50,873 nucleotides of DNA from positions 1 to 50,873 of the IMG/VR virus record IMGVR_UViG_3300033148_005005, one strand, 5' to 3'. This DNA comes from a virus. A program made the translations under genes and the position numbers. This document shows, piece after piece, positions 49,896-50,873 of the stretch. Each line of letters opens with the position of its first letter. The stretch's first letter is position 1. The notes under the pieces were generated by a model. That model saw nothing but the letters and a program-made list of their open reading frames with translations. It had not been told where the DNA came from and did no database searches.

Positions 49896-50102
49896 ATGAA
49901 TAAACCACTAGGTATATCAGTTGATACAAATGATGGTCGTGTATTAGTTGCGTTTGATAGAGAAGTTCAAGTTATGGAACTATCAGTTGAACAAGCTGTT
50001 AACTTTGCACAGGCCATTGTCCAAAAAGCAATCTCTCTTGATAGTAAATCAGGATTCAGTTCTACAAGTGCTGGAATAGCTTTACCAAATACAGAGCATT
50101 AA
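49896..50102 (+). CDS. Small protein preceding the terminase
   Basis: A 68-residue protein from the ATG at 49896; a GTG nine bases earlier is the alternative. Strands (LGISVDTNDGRVLVAFDREV), a helix (SVEQAVNFAQAIVQKAISL) and a Ser/Gly-rich tail. A tiny domain like this often precedes TerS in podoviruses, function unknown. It lies 85 bases after the repeat array and four bases before TerS. Confidence 0.65.
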   Translation: MNKPLGISVDTNDGRVLVAFDREVQVMELSVEQAVNFAQAIVQKAISLDSKSGFSSTSAGIALPNTEH

Positions 50103-50106
50103 TGTT

Positions 50107-50667
50107 ATGGCTAAGAGTAAAAAACTCACGGACAAACAATTTCTTTTTGTTGAGAATTACTTGCTTGATCCTAATGCTGTTAAAGCTGCTCTTGCTGCTG
50201 GATTTGCTGAATCAACTGCAAAAAAGAAAGCTGCATTGTGGGTAGGTGATAGTAGGTCGAAGTGTCCAGCGAATATGAGGCATGTTTGGGATGCGTATAA
50301 TGAAGCAAAAGAAAAGCGATCTGAAGACACCGGTATTGATGCACAATGGGTTTTAAAGCGTGCTGCGTTACTGGCTGATTTTAATATTAGGAAGTTTTTA
50401 AAGGTCGATGATATTGGTAATGCTGTTTATAATTTTAAAGATGCTACTGATGATGATTGGTATTGCATTAGTGAATACACGGTTGATAATGTTTTCAAAG
50501 GATCTGGTGAAGACGTTTATGAAGTTGAGAGAATAAAATTAAAAGCTTTTGATAAATTAAAAGCACTTGATCTTGTTGGCCGTCATGTGAAAGTTAAAGC
50601 ATTTGAAAAGACAGATATCATGGTGGGCCTTACTGTTAATCTCAGCGATAAGGATTCTAAAGCCTAA
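50107..50667 (+). CDS. terS: Terminase small subunit
   Basis: A 186-residue DNA-recognition subunit. The N-terminal helix-turn-helix reads LTDKQFLFVENYLLDPNAVK, then AALAAGFAESTAKKKA, as in the Terminase_2 family. The centre is helical and has VLKRAALLADFNIRKFLKVD, and the C-terminal part is beta-rich with GSGEDVYEVERIKLKAFDKL. It selects viral DNA and stimulates TerL, whose ATG overlaps its stop (TAATG). Confidence 0.9.
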   Translation: MAKSKKLTDKQFLFVENYLLDPNAVKAALAAGFAESTAKKKAALWVGDSRSKCPANMRHVWDAYNEAKEKRSEDTGIDAQWVLKRAALLADFNIRKFLKVDDIGNAVYNFKDATDDDWYCISEYTVDNVFKGSGEDVYEVERIKLKAFDKLKALDLVGRHVKVKAFEKTDIMVGLTVNLSDKDSKA

Positions 50668-50873
50668 TGTCAGCACAACAAAAAGAATTCAAATTAACGG
50701 TTGCACAAGATAAAGCGCGAGATACGCTGATATCTGATGCGGTGCATTGCTGCCTTGGCGGTGGTTCACGATCTGGCAAAACATTCTTGCTATTACGAAT
50801 GGTAATAGTTCGTGCATTGAAATCACCCAACTCTCGCCATGCTGTTTTCCGGTTTAGATTCAACGCTATTAAA
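50667..50873 (+). CDS. terL: Terminase large subunit, N-terminal part (continues at base 1)
   Basis: The ATG at 50667 overlaps the terS stop. The first 31 residues (MSAQQKEFKLTVAQDKARDT, then LISDAVHCCLG) lead into the P-loop, which straddles the redundancy boundary at 50760. The window ends inside the gene, and the identical bases at 1-114 continue it. Counting once around the circle, the full protein has 457 residues. Confidence 0.95.
   Translation, partial: MSAQQKEFKLTVAQDKARDTLISDAVHCCLGGGSRSGKTFLLLRMVIVRALKSPNSRHAVFRFRFNAIK
50760..50873. repeat. Right copy of 114-bp terminal direct repeat
   Basis: Exact copy of bases 1-114, lying in frame inside terL. See the left copy for the interpretation as circular closure. 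Confidence 0.93.

Overview
The window is one complete tailed-phage genome. Its first 114 bases are repeated exactly at its right end, and the terminase large-subunit gene is cut by that junction (N-terminus at 50667-50873, remainder at 1-1281). The sequence therefore closes into a circle, or a circularly permuted or terminally redundant molecule, of 50,759 bp. The genome is AT-rich by eye and densely packed, with many ATGA, TAATG and GTGA overlaps. Spanins with a lipobox and an outer-membrane-type lipoprotein point to a Gram-negative host, and a CCA-ending leucine-tRNA-like sequence fits a proteobacterium. A PF12236-type portal, tail tubular A/B proteins, internal virion proteins and no tape measure indicate podovirus (short-tailed) morphology.

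Rightward virion and lysis arm (49896 through the junction to 31177): small protein, TerS, TerL, portal, scaffold, major capsid protein, decoration-type protein, duplicated tail tubular A protein, tail tubular B protein, acetyltransferase-like protein, internal virion proteins, a receptor-binding or polysaccharide-binding cassette (16151-20432), a 2204-residue polyvalent ejection protein with ADP-ribosyltransferase-like and HEXXH modules, and a tail fibre. An amidase, two membrane proteins (holin candidates) and an overlapping Rz/Rz1 pair follow. A small exported protein with a CXXCH motif sits between scaffold and capsid, ahead of a good terminator and promoter.

Leftward recombination arm (36009 down to 31180): a 148-nt tRNA-like RNA lies just downstream of a strong promoter. 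It is followed by a small gene, a YqaJ-type exonuclease, a DUF1351 protein, a RecT annealase, three small proteins and a lipoprotein.

Rightward replication arm (36087-40024): carph-isopro-like regulator, SSB, HNH endonuclease whose ribosome site is buried in a hairpin, small zinc and membrane proteins, SF2 helicase and VRR-NUC nuclease.

Leftward early arm (49369 down to 40017): about 25 mostly small proteins, including an adenine methyltransferase, zinc-ribbon proteins, tiny membrane proteins, a second HNH protein, a lysine-tailed basic protein and a large primase-helicase (CHC2, Toprim, P-loop ATPase).

Three leftward promoters (36020-36048, 46723-46750, 49437-49464) have near-perfect sigma-70 boxes. 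Each is overlapped by a palindrome of the form TGTATA-N2/N4-TATACA, which suggests one regulator controls all leftward transcription. The gene-free 526-bp region 49370-49895 carries most of these operators and an array of 11-bp GGTAAC repeats forming a 20-bp stem; it is a candidate origin or packaging/control region. No integrase, DNA polymerase or RNA polymerase gene was recognised, so the phage probably depends on host polymerases. Its lifestyle cannot be settled from sequence.
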